Source: Deltaproteobacteria bacterium (GTDB lineage Bacteria > Desulfobacterota > Desulfobulbia > Desulfobulbales > SURF-16). Taken from it: a DNA stretch of 15,896 bases. The notes below the pieces were generated by a model. That model was not told where the DNA came from. It worked only from the letters and a program-made list of their open reading frames with translations, and ran no database searches. Positions 7,435 to 14,604 of the stretch are shown piece after piece. The stretch covers positions 1 through 15,896 of the forward strand of contig JAOZSN010000062.1 of assembly GCA_029939635.1 (NCBI GenBank), written 5' to 3'. A program made the position numbers and the translations under genes. Each line of letters opens with the position of its first letter. Within the stretch, counting starts at the first letter, position 1.

Positions 7435-9441
7435 TCAAGATCCTTGACTACTGGCTCCAGTTAACAAAGCCGCTAACCCTTTTCTTAACACAGGCGTCAA
7501 GCCACTAAGCCCCTTGTCATTTATGGTAACCGGCCTGCTAGCTATATCAGTTGCTACTGCCTGGCACCAAAGATCAACACTTGATAGATCTTCCACCAAG
7601 CCTTTTTCGTAATCATCACTTATGGCCATAATCGCCTTTAAGAAATTGGCATATTGGGCCTGTAATAATAATGCTTCCAGTTTCTGACGAAGATGGCTGG
7701 CCTTGTTTTTACTACTAAAATCATTACAAATTGCCTGCAGGCTTATTTTACGTTCTTTAAGGCGCTGAAAGATTGGTCGTTTAGAAATTACCCCATTTTG
7801 CTTAAGAACAGCCTGCTGAACACCATCATAGACGGCCGAGGCCATTAACTCACCCATCTTGCTATGACCACCACTGGCATCAATAGCCATACCAGTACCT
7901 TCAACAACAATGATATTATCAGTGCCTGTGCCAGTTGCTTGATTTGTGTGCCGTGAATAGCTGGAGCGGATATCCATATCCTGCAGGGCAGCGGTTTTAC
8001 CCTCGGTGGCCGAAATAATGGCCCTGGTCATGGCCCGTGGAGAGAGCTTCATATTACTGAGCAAAAGGATATTAATGGTTCCAGGTTTTTTATGCCGACC
8101 TACCTGGTCTGGTTCGTAAAAACTGCCCGTATCTGCACTCATCCGCACCGCATTACCAAGAACTCCAGCGGTGACCAGGGCAGTAACCTCCATGTCCTTA
8201 TAGCTCTTTTTCACCAATGCCAGGTTATCAATATCAGCCCCAGTAAAAAGCATGGCCGTGGAGTTATCTTTTAACCCAAGAACAGACAGGGTAGTGGCGC
8301 GGAGAGGGCTTAATCCCTGCTCATGGCCAAGGCCCCATGATGGTGGTGGAAAATAATGATTAGCCACCGTGGTTATACCACTGCGCTGGCCAGCCAGAGT
8401 AGAGACAATCGTCATGGGCTGCTTAAAACTGAGTGCCAAGGTTTTATTACGAAAATCTTTTATGTCACTGCTGATAACCTCTGCCTTGGCAACATAAGGA
8501 AGATCAAGGGCAATAGATTTTCGACTGACCACCTGCTCTGGCAGGACATAATTTTGGGGATCACCATATTCAGCACCATAGATTCGGGCTGAAAGCCATG
8601 AGGTGAAATAGCCGGGATGGGTGGAAGCCCGACAGGTAAGATCGCAGGGAAAGAAAAGAATCTGTTTATTGCGCACCGCATCAACATCACGCCAGCCAGG
8701 CTGGTTCAAGAGAGGTATGATCTGGCGATCACCACCACAGGCGTAAAGCACCTGGGGATTGAACTCTTGCCACTCCTTGAGAGTAACCGAGAGGATGTTG
8801 CCAGTACGACCAAAACTAGGAGCAATGCCACCAGCAGCGCGGATATAATCATTTTGAAATGAGTCATCACCCGGGGCCATAATCTTATCACGTCCCATAA
8901 AGCGCATGACCCGTTTTTTATTCCTGGCAGGGATCTTACTGACCTTTTGGGCCATAACAGCCAACTGCCTTTTTTCCTCAGCAATGATTGCCGCTCCCCT
9001 CTCCTGTTTGCTAAAGATATGGCTGAGAAGTTCAATATCAGCATAACTTGCCGCAATGGAGCGGGTTGAAAGTTGAACAAGGGTTACCTTGCCCTCAAAA
9101 CGCGGCAACACATTTTTTTGGATGGCATCATAAAAGATAACATCTGGTTTTAAGGCCGCAATTGAGTCCAAATTTGGTTCAAAGAAACCACCAACTATCT
9201 CTTTCCCTGCGGCCTGGGACGGCAAGACAGAATGATAGGTAATACCGACAACAGAATCGCTCGCCCCCAGGCGCAATAACATCTCGGTGACCGATGGTAC
9301 CAACGAAACCACTCGACTTGGTTGTTTTGCTAGATTAACCTCCTTGCCAGTGGAGTCCGTAAAATTAAAGGGAAACTCTGCTGCCTGTAGCAAACAAGGC
9401 ATTAGCAAAAAAAGCAGGATAACTATTTTTAATTGTTTCAT
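7435..9441 (-). CDS. cbiZ: Exported fusion: BtuF-like binding protein + CbiZ adenosylcobinamide amidohydrolase
   Basis: A 668-residue two-domain protein from the chosen ATG at 9441, which has an excellent AGGAG ribosome binding site. The frame stays open to an ATG at 9471, but the signal peptide begins at 9441. A signal peptide (residues 1 to about 20, ending LLQAA) is followed by a periplasmic binding domain, about 25-290 (RVVSLVPSVTEMLLRLGASD; LDSIAALKPDVIFYDA; DYIRAAGGIAPSFG). From about 320 to 550 comes a CbiZ domain: VTALVTAGVLGNAVRMSADTG (420-440), GTINILLLSNMKLSPRAMTRA, TGTGTDNIIVVEG and SGGHSKMGELMA. CbiZ cleaves the aminopropanol side chain of adenosylcobinamide, giving adenosylcobyric acid for remodelling of foreign corrinoids. 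The final roughly 110 residues are helical and unassigned. CbiZ is normally cytoplasmic; here it is fused to an exported protein. It lies between btuB and a second btuF. Confidence 0.9.
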   Translation of the reverse strand: MKQLKIVILLFLLMPCLLQAAEFPFNFTDSTGKEVNLAKQPSRVVSLVPSVTEMLLRLGASDSVVGITYHSVLPSQAAGKEIVGGFFEPNLDSIAALKPDVIFYDAIQKNVLPRFEGKVTLVQLSTRSIAASYADIELLSHIFSKQERGAAIIAEEKRQLAVMAQKVSKIPARNKKRVMRFMGRDKIMAPGDDSFQNDYIRAAGGIAPSFGRTGNILSVTLKEWQEFNPQVLYACGGDRQIIPLLNQPGWRDVDAVRNKQILFFPCDLTCRASTHPGYFTSWLSARIYGAEYGDPQNYVLPEQVVSRKSIALDLPYVAKAEVISSDIKDFRNKTLALSFKQPMTIVSTLAGQRSGITTVANHYFPPPSWGLGHEQGLSPLRATTLSVLGLKDNSTAMLFTGADIDNLALVKKSYKDMEVTALVTAGVLGNAVRMSADTGSFYEPDQVGRHKKPGTINILLLSNMKLSPRAMTRAIISATEGKTAALQDMDIRSSYSRHTNQATGTGTDNIIVVEGTGMAIDASGGHSKMGELMASAVYDGVQQAVLKQNGVISKRPIFQRLKERKISLQAICNDFSSKNKASHLRQKLEALLLQAQYANFLKAIMAISDDYEKGLVEDLSSVDLWCQAVATDIASRPVTINDKGLSGLTPVLRKGLAALLTGASSQGS

Positions 9442-9609
9442 TTTTCTCCTGTACATAGACCATAACACCATATTCGCGGACGATAGGCTATACCTAAGCT
9501 GACCGCTAACCGCCTGGCGCTACATTAAATACGAAATCTGGCCCCGCCTTTAACAGCAAATATCCTCAGCAACAAAGACGAGACCAGGAAAGAGTGATCT
9601 AAGCCCCTA

Positions 9610-11655
9610 TTAAAACTCATAGCCTACGGAAACAAAGAAAGATCTTCCGACCCCAGGATAACCACAGTTAGCTGTGGACGGAAAGCTAGCCCCATAAAAA
9701 TCACTGGAATTGGTGTCATACTCCTCATCAAATATATTTAAGGTAGTCAGGGTAAAAAGCCAGTGATCAGCCAGGCTCTGACTTAATTTGATATCCGCTG
9801 TCCAATATGAATCTAAGACATGTTCTGGAGTTAGAGCAGAATCATTGGCATAGGCAGATGGGCGCTCATCAACATAACGCACCACCATGGAGCCATAGAG
9901 ACCAAAGGAGAAAAGATAGCCAACATCGGCCTTAAAGGTATTATCCGCTGTATTAGTGGCCTGGCGCCAGGCACCAGCCACCTTCTCTTCCCTGGCATCA
10001 AGATAGGTATAGCTTAGGGCAATGCGTAAAGGGTCAGTAGGTTTTATGGTAAAACCAAACTCAAGGCCCTTGCTCTCAAATTTATTGACATTGCTCGGCT
10101 TCCAATAACCGCCAAAACCTATAACATTAGGGTCACTGGGGTCTTCTGCCCAGGCAATCTTATCATCAATATCAGTCTGAAAGTATGAAAGGGTCAGCAT
10201 CACCTTGTCATGCCACAGTGACTGATCCAAACTAATATCACTATGCCAACCACTCTCGGCCACAAGGGCGGTATTACCCTTGGCAAAACCTGTATCAGGC
10301 CAGAAGAGATCATTGATGGTGGGGGCACGAAAATGTTTTCCGTGGCTCAGTTTTATTGCCGTAGTTACAAAGGGATTGACCACCAAACCCAAACGGGGAA
10401 CAACATCAGAGCCAGCAGTTGAGTGATTTTCATTCCGAACACCTGCCAATATTTTCACATAAGTGCTGGGCCGATATTGCGCCTCAGCATAGGCAGCATG
10501 ACTGAAGACACTGCTTTCAACCGTGGAACGTGAACCTGCTACCGAACCACCAAAGGCATCAATAGTCCCCTGCTCATTTTCAGAATCATAGTCACGATAT
10601 TGCCCGCCAGCCAAAACGGTTAGAGGTTTAACAGGATGCCAGTCCACAAAACCTTCAAGCCCGGTATTTTTATTACTGATCCAGGTCTCTACACCTGTGC
10701 CGCTACTATTATACCGAGTCAGACTATAACGCTGCATATCTGAGTAATCTGTTCGCATGGTCAGATCGACAAAATCCGAGGCATGGGCCTTAAACTCCAA
10801 AACATTATGCCAATCTTCACTTTCCCCTTTATTCACCAGGCTGGCAGCCTGGTCATTATAAAGCACAGTACCATTGATACTATGGGCTGCGGTTCCCTCA
10901 GGAGGCTTGACCCCAGGCACACCATTTTCACGATCAATATAAGTTGTAAAAAATGAAACGTGAATTTTTTCAGGCATATCAAAAAGCAACTTCATAGAAA
11001 GATCATTATGTTCTAAATCGCTGTTATCGCGAAAACCGTCGGTCTCTTTTCTGGTGGCAGTGAGATAATAACCCAAGTTATCCGCAACAAACATCCCATG
11101 TTCTGCCGATAGCTCGTAGCTTTGCTGGCTGCCATAGCCAACCTTAGCCTTGGCAATCATTTGATCACGCTCAGGATCCTTACTGACAAGATGCACGGTA
11201 CCACCCATGGCACCAGTGCCATAAAGCACCGAGCCACCCCCCTTAACCACCTCAATTTTTTCTATGCCATTAATGGGCAAACGGCCAATATCGGCAGAGC
11301 CAAGGGAGGGGGAATTAAGATTTATACCGTTCAAAAAGACCTGGGTGGCTTGACTACCCATACCACGAATATTTATGGTCTGAGCTGCGCCGCCATAATT
11401 ACCATATGTTCGCCAATCAATACCAGGTTCATTGGCCAGCAGTTCACCTATACCCTGCCCCGGTGAATCCTCCAGATCAAGGGCATCTTTGACTATAACG
11501 GCATTGGGAACATCCCTTCTTTTCTCAACGGTCTTGGTGGCCGTAACCACCACCTCATCTAGGGTGGTTTGCTTATCATTTTGCTGATCTGCCAAGGCAA
11601 GAACCGGGGTGGTCATAACAAACAGGGCCAGGGCGGCTTGAATCTTCTTTTTCAT
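9610..11655 (-). CDS. btuB: TonB-dependent outer-membrane receptor, BtuB-like (cobalamin/corrinoid)
   Basis: A 681-residue outer-membrane receptor. The signal peptide covers residues 1-22 (ending VLALA-D). The TonB box is LDEVVVTATK at about 32-41. The plug domain covers about 45-165 (GQGIGELLANEPGIDWR, TINIRGMGSQATQVFLNGI, IEKIEVVKGGGSVLYGTGAMGGTVHLVSK) and the beta-barrel runs from about 170 to the end, finishing in the classic C-terminal aromatic pattern SVGYEF. The start ATG has a strong AAGGAG seven bases upstream. Cobalamin specificity is inferred from the cobalamin riboswitch directly upstream and the corrinoid genes downstream; sequence alone would not separate it firmly from siderophore receptors. 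It is the first gene of the receptor operon. Confidence 0.95.
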   Translation of the reverse strand: MKKKIQAALALFVMTTPVLALADQQNDKQTTLDEVVVTATKTVEKRRDVPNAVIVKDALDLEDSPGQGIGELLANEPGIDWRTYGNYGGAAQTINIRGMGSQATQVFLNGINLNSPSLGSADIGRLPINGIEKIEVVKGGGSVLYGTGAMGGTVHLVSKDPERDQMIAKAKVGYGSQQSYELSAEHGMFVADNLGYYLTATRKETDGFRDNSDLEHNDLSMKLLFDMPEKIHVSFFTTYIDRENGVPGVKPPEGTAAHSINGTVLYNDQAASLVNKGESEDWHNVLEFKAHASDFVDLTMRTDYSDMQRYSLTRYNSSGTGVETWISNKNTGLEGFVDWHPVKPLTVLAGGQYRDYDSENEQGTIDAFGGSVAGSRSTVESSVFSHAAYAEAQYRPSTYVKILAGVRNENHSTAGSDVVPRLGLVVNPFVTTAIKLSHGKHFRAPTINDLFWPDTGFAKGNTALVAESGWHSDISLDQSLWHDKVMLTLSYFQTDIDDKIAWAEDPSDPNVIGFGGYWKPSNVNKFESKGLEFGFTIKPTDPLRIALSYTYLDAREEKVAGAWRQATNTADNTFKADVGYLFSFGLYGSMVVRYVDERPSAYANDSALTPEHVLDSYWTADIKLSQSLADHWLFTLTTLNIFDEEYDTNSSDFYGASFPSTANCGYPGVGRSFFVSVGYEF

Positions 11656-11675
11656 CTCGTATCTCCTTAGTAAGA

Positions 11676-11764
11676 CAATTAAGAATTAGGAATTAGAAAT
11701 GAGTAATTTAAGGAACTAGACAATATGACAAGTACCTTGATTTTTAATCCCTAATTCCTAATTG
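11676..11764. repeat. AT-rich inverted-repeat element between riboswitch terminator and btuB
   Basis: An 89-bp stretch bounded by GAATTAGGAATTAG (11683-11696, with CAATTA just outside) and its inverted counterpart CTAATTCCTAATTG (11751-11764), matching 13 of 14 bases. The motif is the same as in the repeat within the riboswitch (11999-12091) and at 6476-6510. It has no coding capacity and lies in the 5' leader of btuB, downstream of the terminator and just before the Shine-Dalgarno. Confidence 0.65.
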
Positions 11765-11798
11765 TTTTTCATAGTCCGGAGATGGCTGCCCCTAAGGC

Positions 11799-11840
11799 AA
11801 AAAAAATCCCCGAACCAATATAATATTGATTCGAGGATTC
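11799..11840 (-). terminator. Rho-independent terminator of the btuB cobalamin riboswitch
   Basis: On the - strand the sequence AATCCTCGAATCAAT pairs with ATTGGTTCGGGGATT (15 bp with G-U wobbles, 5-nt loop), followed by a run of eight T. It lies about 90 nt after the B12 box and before btuB, so it is the expected expression platform: termination when cobalamin is bound. Confidence 0.88.
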
Positions 11841-11874
11841 CCTGATTTTCCACGAATAACGTATGAGCATTGCA

Positions 11875-11891
11875 CCTCGTGTCCACGGAGG
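11875..11891 (-). other. Small conserved hairpin between aptamer and terminator (btuB leader)
   Basis: On the - strand CCTC-CGTGGACAC-GAGG forms a 4-bp stem with a 9-nt loop. The second cobalamin leader has the same loop, CGTGGACAT, but a different stem (GTCTC/GAGAC, 15806-15824). The compensating stem changes support a real RNA hairpin. Its position after the B12 box would suit the regulatory hairpin whose loop kisses L5 in cobalamin riboswitches; that role is inference. Confidence 0.55.
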
Positions 11892-11931
11892 GTACCCATT
11901 CTGCTGCGCCTTTTCTCCGGCACAGACAGTT

Positions 11932-12203
11932 ATATTTCCAGACAGGTCTTCTGACTCCCGGATCAATCTCATTCTGCGCCTTCCCAACCCGGTAAAAAAA
12001 TTAGAAATTAGTAATGAGGAATGAGAAATTTTGGAAGTTATCTAAAGAGATAACACCGCAATTTCTAATTTTTAATTCCTAATTTCTAATTGCCAATTAA
12101 GGTCAGTGGCTTTTGTGCAGAATTTGTCCCCGGTCACAGCGGCGGGCCCGTGCCGGATTTACACCGGCTTCCCTTTTAAGCTCTATCACGAGCATCTGAA
12201 TAT
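11932..12203 (-). promoter_or_regulatory. Cobalamin (B12) riboswitch upstream of btuB, with an AT-rich insertion in one arm
   Basis: On the - strand the class I cobalamin aptamer is clear. P1 5' strand AUAUUCAGA (12203-12195) pairs with UCUG-GA-AAUAU (11942-11932). P2 is GCTC...GAGC. Then come GGGAAGCCGGTG, AAATCCGGCACGG, CCCGCCGCTGT, and GCCACTG opposite GGGAAGGC, and finally the B12 box AGTCAGAAGACCTG (about 11955-11943). Between GCCACTG and GGGAAGGC lies a 93-nt AT-rich inverted repeat, making the aptamer about 272 nt, longer than the usual roughly 200. A terminator follows, so control is at transcription of the btuB-cbiZ-btuF-exbBD-tonB operon in response to adenosylcobalamin or a related corrinoid. 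Confidence 0.95.
11999..12091. repeat. AT-rich 32-bp inverted repeat inserted in the riboswitch aptamer
   Basis: Arms 11999-12030 and 12060-12091 match at 27 of 32 positions as an inverted repeat (AATTAGAAATTAG... motif). At the centre a second perfect hairpin is present: GTTATCT (12037-12043) AAAG AGATAAC (12048-12054). The element is related by motif to 11676-11764 and 6476-6510. In the transcript it would extend the arm closed by GCCACTG/GGGAAGGC. Confidence 0.8.
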
Positions 12204-12213
12204 TTTTTTGAAC

Positions 12214-12242
12214 TATCTAAACGACATATGAAATAATGTCAA
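12214..12242 (-). promoter_or_regulatory. Sigma-70-type promoter of the btuB operon
   Basis: On the - strand a perfect -35 TTGACA (12242-12237) is followed, after exactly 17 bp, by TAGATA (12219-12214) as -10. Transcription would start near 12207-12203, right at the 5' strand of riboswitch P1. The -10 is only a partial match, so the hexamer choice could shift by a base. A MITE-like element ends just upstream (12260, flanking repeat from 12250). Confidence 0.7.
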
Positions 12243-12249
12243 TAAAGTT

Positions 12250-12410
12250 AATATAATATGTGATTACCATCGAAATTCAGCCAATTGATACGGCACTACG
12301 ATAACAAGCTGGAATTGCATGATAAATAAGAGATGTCTACCTGTCATTCCCGCGAAGGCGGGAATGACTTTGAAACAAGCTGAAGATTAGTGGTAATCAC
12401 AATATAATAT
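12250..12410. mobile_element. MITE-like element with 10-bp terminal inverted repeats and 10-bp flanking direct repeats
   Basis: The element spans 12260-12400 (141 bp). Its ends are perfect inverted repeats, GTGATTACCA (12260-12269) and TGGTAATCAC (12391-12400). Directly outside both ends is the same 10-mer, AATATAATAT (12250-12259 and 12401-12410), as expected of a target-site duplication. Inside is a perfect palindrome, GTCATTCCCGC-GAAG-GCGGGAATGAC (12343-12368), and the 8-mer ACAAGCTG occurs twice. No reading frame is present, so any movement would need a transposase from elsewhere. The target is AT-rich, so a chance origin of the direct repeat is the main caveat. It separates the end of cbiA from the btuB promoter. 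Confidence 0.7.
12343..12368. repeat. dRS3-like / REP-type palindrome
   Basis: A perfect 11-bp inverted repeat with loop GAAG. Its core fits ATTCCC-N8-GGGAAT (12346-12365), the form of the dRS3 repeat first described in Neisseria and of similar palindromes in many proteobacteria. No T-run follows on either strand, so it is not a standard terminator, although an RNA hairpin at this site could protect the 3' end of the cbiA transcript. Confidence 0.75.
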
Positions 12411-12435
12411 ATGGCTATGATGCCTAAGCCTCAAG

Positions 12436-13782
12436 TTAGAATCCAATCTGTTTAATAAATTGTGCCGTAACCTGGGGCGAATACCCAAAATGAAGGTGCA
12501 TATAACCACCCAGCACATTTTTATATCTGTAGCCCTCTTCTGTACCATTGTTAACCCTGTATACTCTTCCTATCTCTGCTGGCATCTCATCAATGAGAGA
12601 ATAATGAAATTCATGCCCGCGCATAATGGTACCAGCCGGCCCAAAGAAGGATTCCTGCTGCAGATAAATTTCCCGATACCCAAGACTTGCCCGCCTGCTC
12701 TCCATTCTGGACTGAACCGGAAAGACCCCGGCCATGGCATGCTGCTGCCCATCATGATCTAAAATGCCCTGGCTCAAGTACATGAAGCCACCGCACTCAG
12801 CGTAGATTGGCCCATCATCCTCAGCCCATTGCCTCAAAGCAATCAGCATACTCTTATTTTCGGCCAACTGGCGGGCATATAACTCTGGATATCCACCACC
12901 AAGATAAATGGCCTGAATATCAGCTGGAAGGACATGATCTGCCAGGGGTGAAAAAAAGACAAGCTCAGCCCCGTTCTTCCGCAACAAATCGAGATTATCC
13001 TCATAATAGAAGCAAAAAGCCTTATCACGGGCCACAGCAATACGAACGTTGACAGTCACCTCCACTTGTGGAGATTCATCATGCTGCACCGGGACAGACA
13101 GGGTTGCAAGTTCCATAAACCGATCAAGATCAACATGTTCGGCAATTGTCTCAGCAAGTTGGCTAATGGCCTCAGAGGAGAGAGGGTTTTCATCACCCAT
13201 ATGCAGGCCAAGATGACGTTCCGACATGCTGAAGTTGAGAGTTCGGGGAATATATCCTAAGATCTCTGCCTGACAGTGTTCATTGATGGCCTCGCTCACC
13301 AGCTCAAGATGACGTTCACTGGCAATTCTGTTAAGGATAACACCCTTGGGAGCCACCTGCGGATCAACGGATTCAAAACCCTTGAGTACTGCTGCCGCAC
13401 TCTCCGCAGCTGACTGAACATCAAGCACCAGAACCACCGGTACACCCAGGAAATGAGCCAGGGCTGCGCTAGATGAATCTCCACCATCATACATACCCAT
13501 CACCCCTTCAATGATAGAGATATCAGCCCCCTTACCATGACATTGAAAGGAGTGCCTGGTAAAATCCTCCCCAGCCATCCAACAATCCAAGTTACGTGAG
13601 GTAATACCGGTCACCAGCTTATGGAGAGAGGGGTCAATAAAGTCCGGCCCACATTTGAAGGGCTGTACCGTATGACCACGGCGCGCCAAGGCTGCCATCA
13701 GACCTAAGGCTATGGTTGTTTTACCAGAACCAGAATGGGTACCGGCAATAATCATGGCCTTAGCTGTCATCTGGCCCCCCAT
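12436..13782 (-). CDS. cbiA: Cobyrinic acid a,c-diamide synthase (CbiA/CobB type)
   Basis: A 448-residue cytosolic enzyme that amidates the a and c side chains of cobyrinate using glutamine and ATP. The N-terminal synthetase domain begins with the P-loop GTHSGSGKTT (14-23), followed by FKCGPDFIDPSLH and EGVMGMYDG. The C-terminal glutamine amidotransferase has the nucleophile cysteine in YAECGGFMYL (C330) and a GGYMHLHFG end with the catalytic histidine (429 or 431). Length is normal. ATG at 13782 is used; ATG at 13770 (residue 5) has a G-rich stretch just ahead and may be the true start. It lies 33 bp after btuD and closes that operon. HgbB-like hydrogenobyrinate specificity cannot be separated from sequence, but the anaerobic-type context favours CbiA. 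Confidence 0.95.
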   Translation of the reverse strand: MGGQMTAKAMIIAGTHSGSGKTTIALGLMAALARRGHTVQPFKCGPDFIDPSLHKLVTGITSRNLDCWMAGEDFTRHSFQCHGKGADISIIEGVMGMYDGGDSSSAALAHFLGVPVVLVLDVQSAAESAAAVLKGFESVDPQVAPKGVILNRIASERHLELVSEAINEHCQAEILGYIPRTLNFSMSERHLGLHMGDENPLSSEAISQLAETIAEHVDLDRFMELATLSVPVQHDESPQVEVTVNVRIAVARDKAFCFYYEDNLDLLRKNGAELVFFSPLADHVLPADIQAIYLGGGYPELYARQLAENKSMLIALRQWAEDDGPIYAECGGFMYLSQGILDHDGQQHAMAGVFPVQSRMESRRASLGYREIYLQQESFFGPAGTIMRGHEFHYSLIDEMPAEIGRVYRVNNGTEEGYRYKNVLGGYMHLHFGYSPQVTAQFIKQIGF

Positions 13783-13815
13783 GAAGCAGACAGCAGATAA
13801 GAGTAATTACCTGGT

Positions 13816-14604
13816 TCATCTAGCACCGTACCGATATGAAACCTGCTGGGTCTGGCTGAAGGAATCAAGGCGAACCTGGGCCTCAACACCAAAGACATCC
13901 TCTATGGTGGCCGGGTTCAAGACCTTATCCACTGGGCCATGGCTGTGAATAGTCCCCTGCTGTAAAAAAATAATCTCATCACAATAGGCCGCGGCCAGAT
14001 TAAGATTATGAATCACGGCAATGACGGTGCGCCCCTGCTCAGACACCAGCGAGCGGGCAACATTAAAAATCTGCAGGGTGTACTGCACATCAAGATTTGA
14101 GGTAGCCTCATCAAAAAGAAGCACCGCTGTATCCTGGGCCAGGGCACGAGCCACCACCACCCGCTGCTTTTCACCACCAGATAGCTCATTAACATAACGA
14201 TCGCTGAAATGACGGATACCAATAGCATCCATGGCACTATGCACGGCCTGCCAATCCTCAGCAGAGGGCGAGGCAAAGCGGTTGATATAGGGGTGACGCC
14301 CCATGAGCACCACCTCTTCCACCGTATAGGCAAAGCCAATGGCAAAATCTTGTGGCACCAAGGCCACCTGACGGGCCAGATCACGACGAGGATAGGAGGC
14401 AATGGCCTGCCCGCCAAACATAACACTACCCTGTTCTGGCAGCTTACTGCCCATGAGCAAATCAAGCAGGGTGGTCTTACCACAGCCATTAGGGCCAACA
14501 ATGCCATAAAACTTACCTGCTGGCAGGGTACTATTCAAGCTATGCAAAGCACGGGTTTCCCCGTAGCTGAAGCTGGCATCAATAAGCTGATAGTCGTTAC
14601 TCAA
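13816..14604 (-). CDS. btuD: ABC transporter ATP-binding protein for corrinoid import (BtuD-like)
   Basis: A 262-residue ATPase of the FecE/BtuD family. Motifs are complete: Walker A GPNGCGKTT (37-45), Q-loop VPQD (83-86), signature LSGGEKQRV (141-149), Walker B VLLFDEATSNLD (161-172), H-loop H199. It powers import through the BtuC permease. The start is TTG at 14604 (TTGAGTAAC), overlapping the last 8 bases of btuC, so translation is probably coupled; a G-rich CGGGG lies about ten bases upstream. No later ATG leaves the first strand intact. Cobalamin as substrate is inferred from the upstream riboswitch and from cbiA downstream; family members also carry haem or siderophores. Confidence 0.95.
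   Translation of the reverse strand: MSNDYQLIDASFSYGETRALHSLNSTLPAGKFYGIVGPNGCGKTTLLDLLMGSKLPEQGSVMFGGQAIASYPRRDLARQVALVPQDFAIGFAYTVEEVVLMGRHPYINRFASPSAEDWQAVHSAMDAIGIRHFSDRYVNELSGGEKQRVVVARALAQDTAVLLFDEATSNLDVQYTLQIFNVARSLVSEQGRTVIAVIHNLNLAAAYCDEIIFLQQGTIHSHGPVDKVLNPATIEDVFGVEAQVRLDSFSQTQQVSYRYGAR

Noticed and set aside
11769..11987. 72-codon open frame on the - strand
   Set aside because: It runs through the B12 box and terminator of the riboswitch, so it is structured RNA, not a gene.
12343..12368. Strong hairpin as a rho-independent terminator for cbiA or btuB upstream
   Set aside because: The stem is good, but no T-run follows on either strand; it fits a dRS3/REP-type repeat better.
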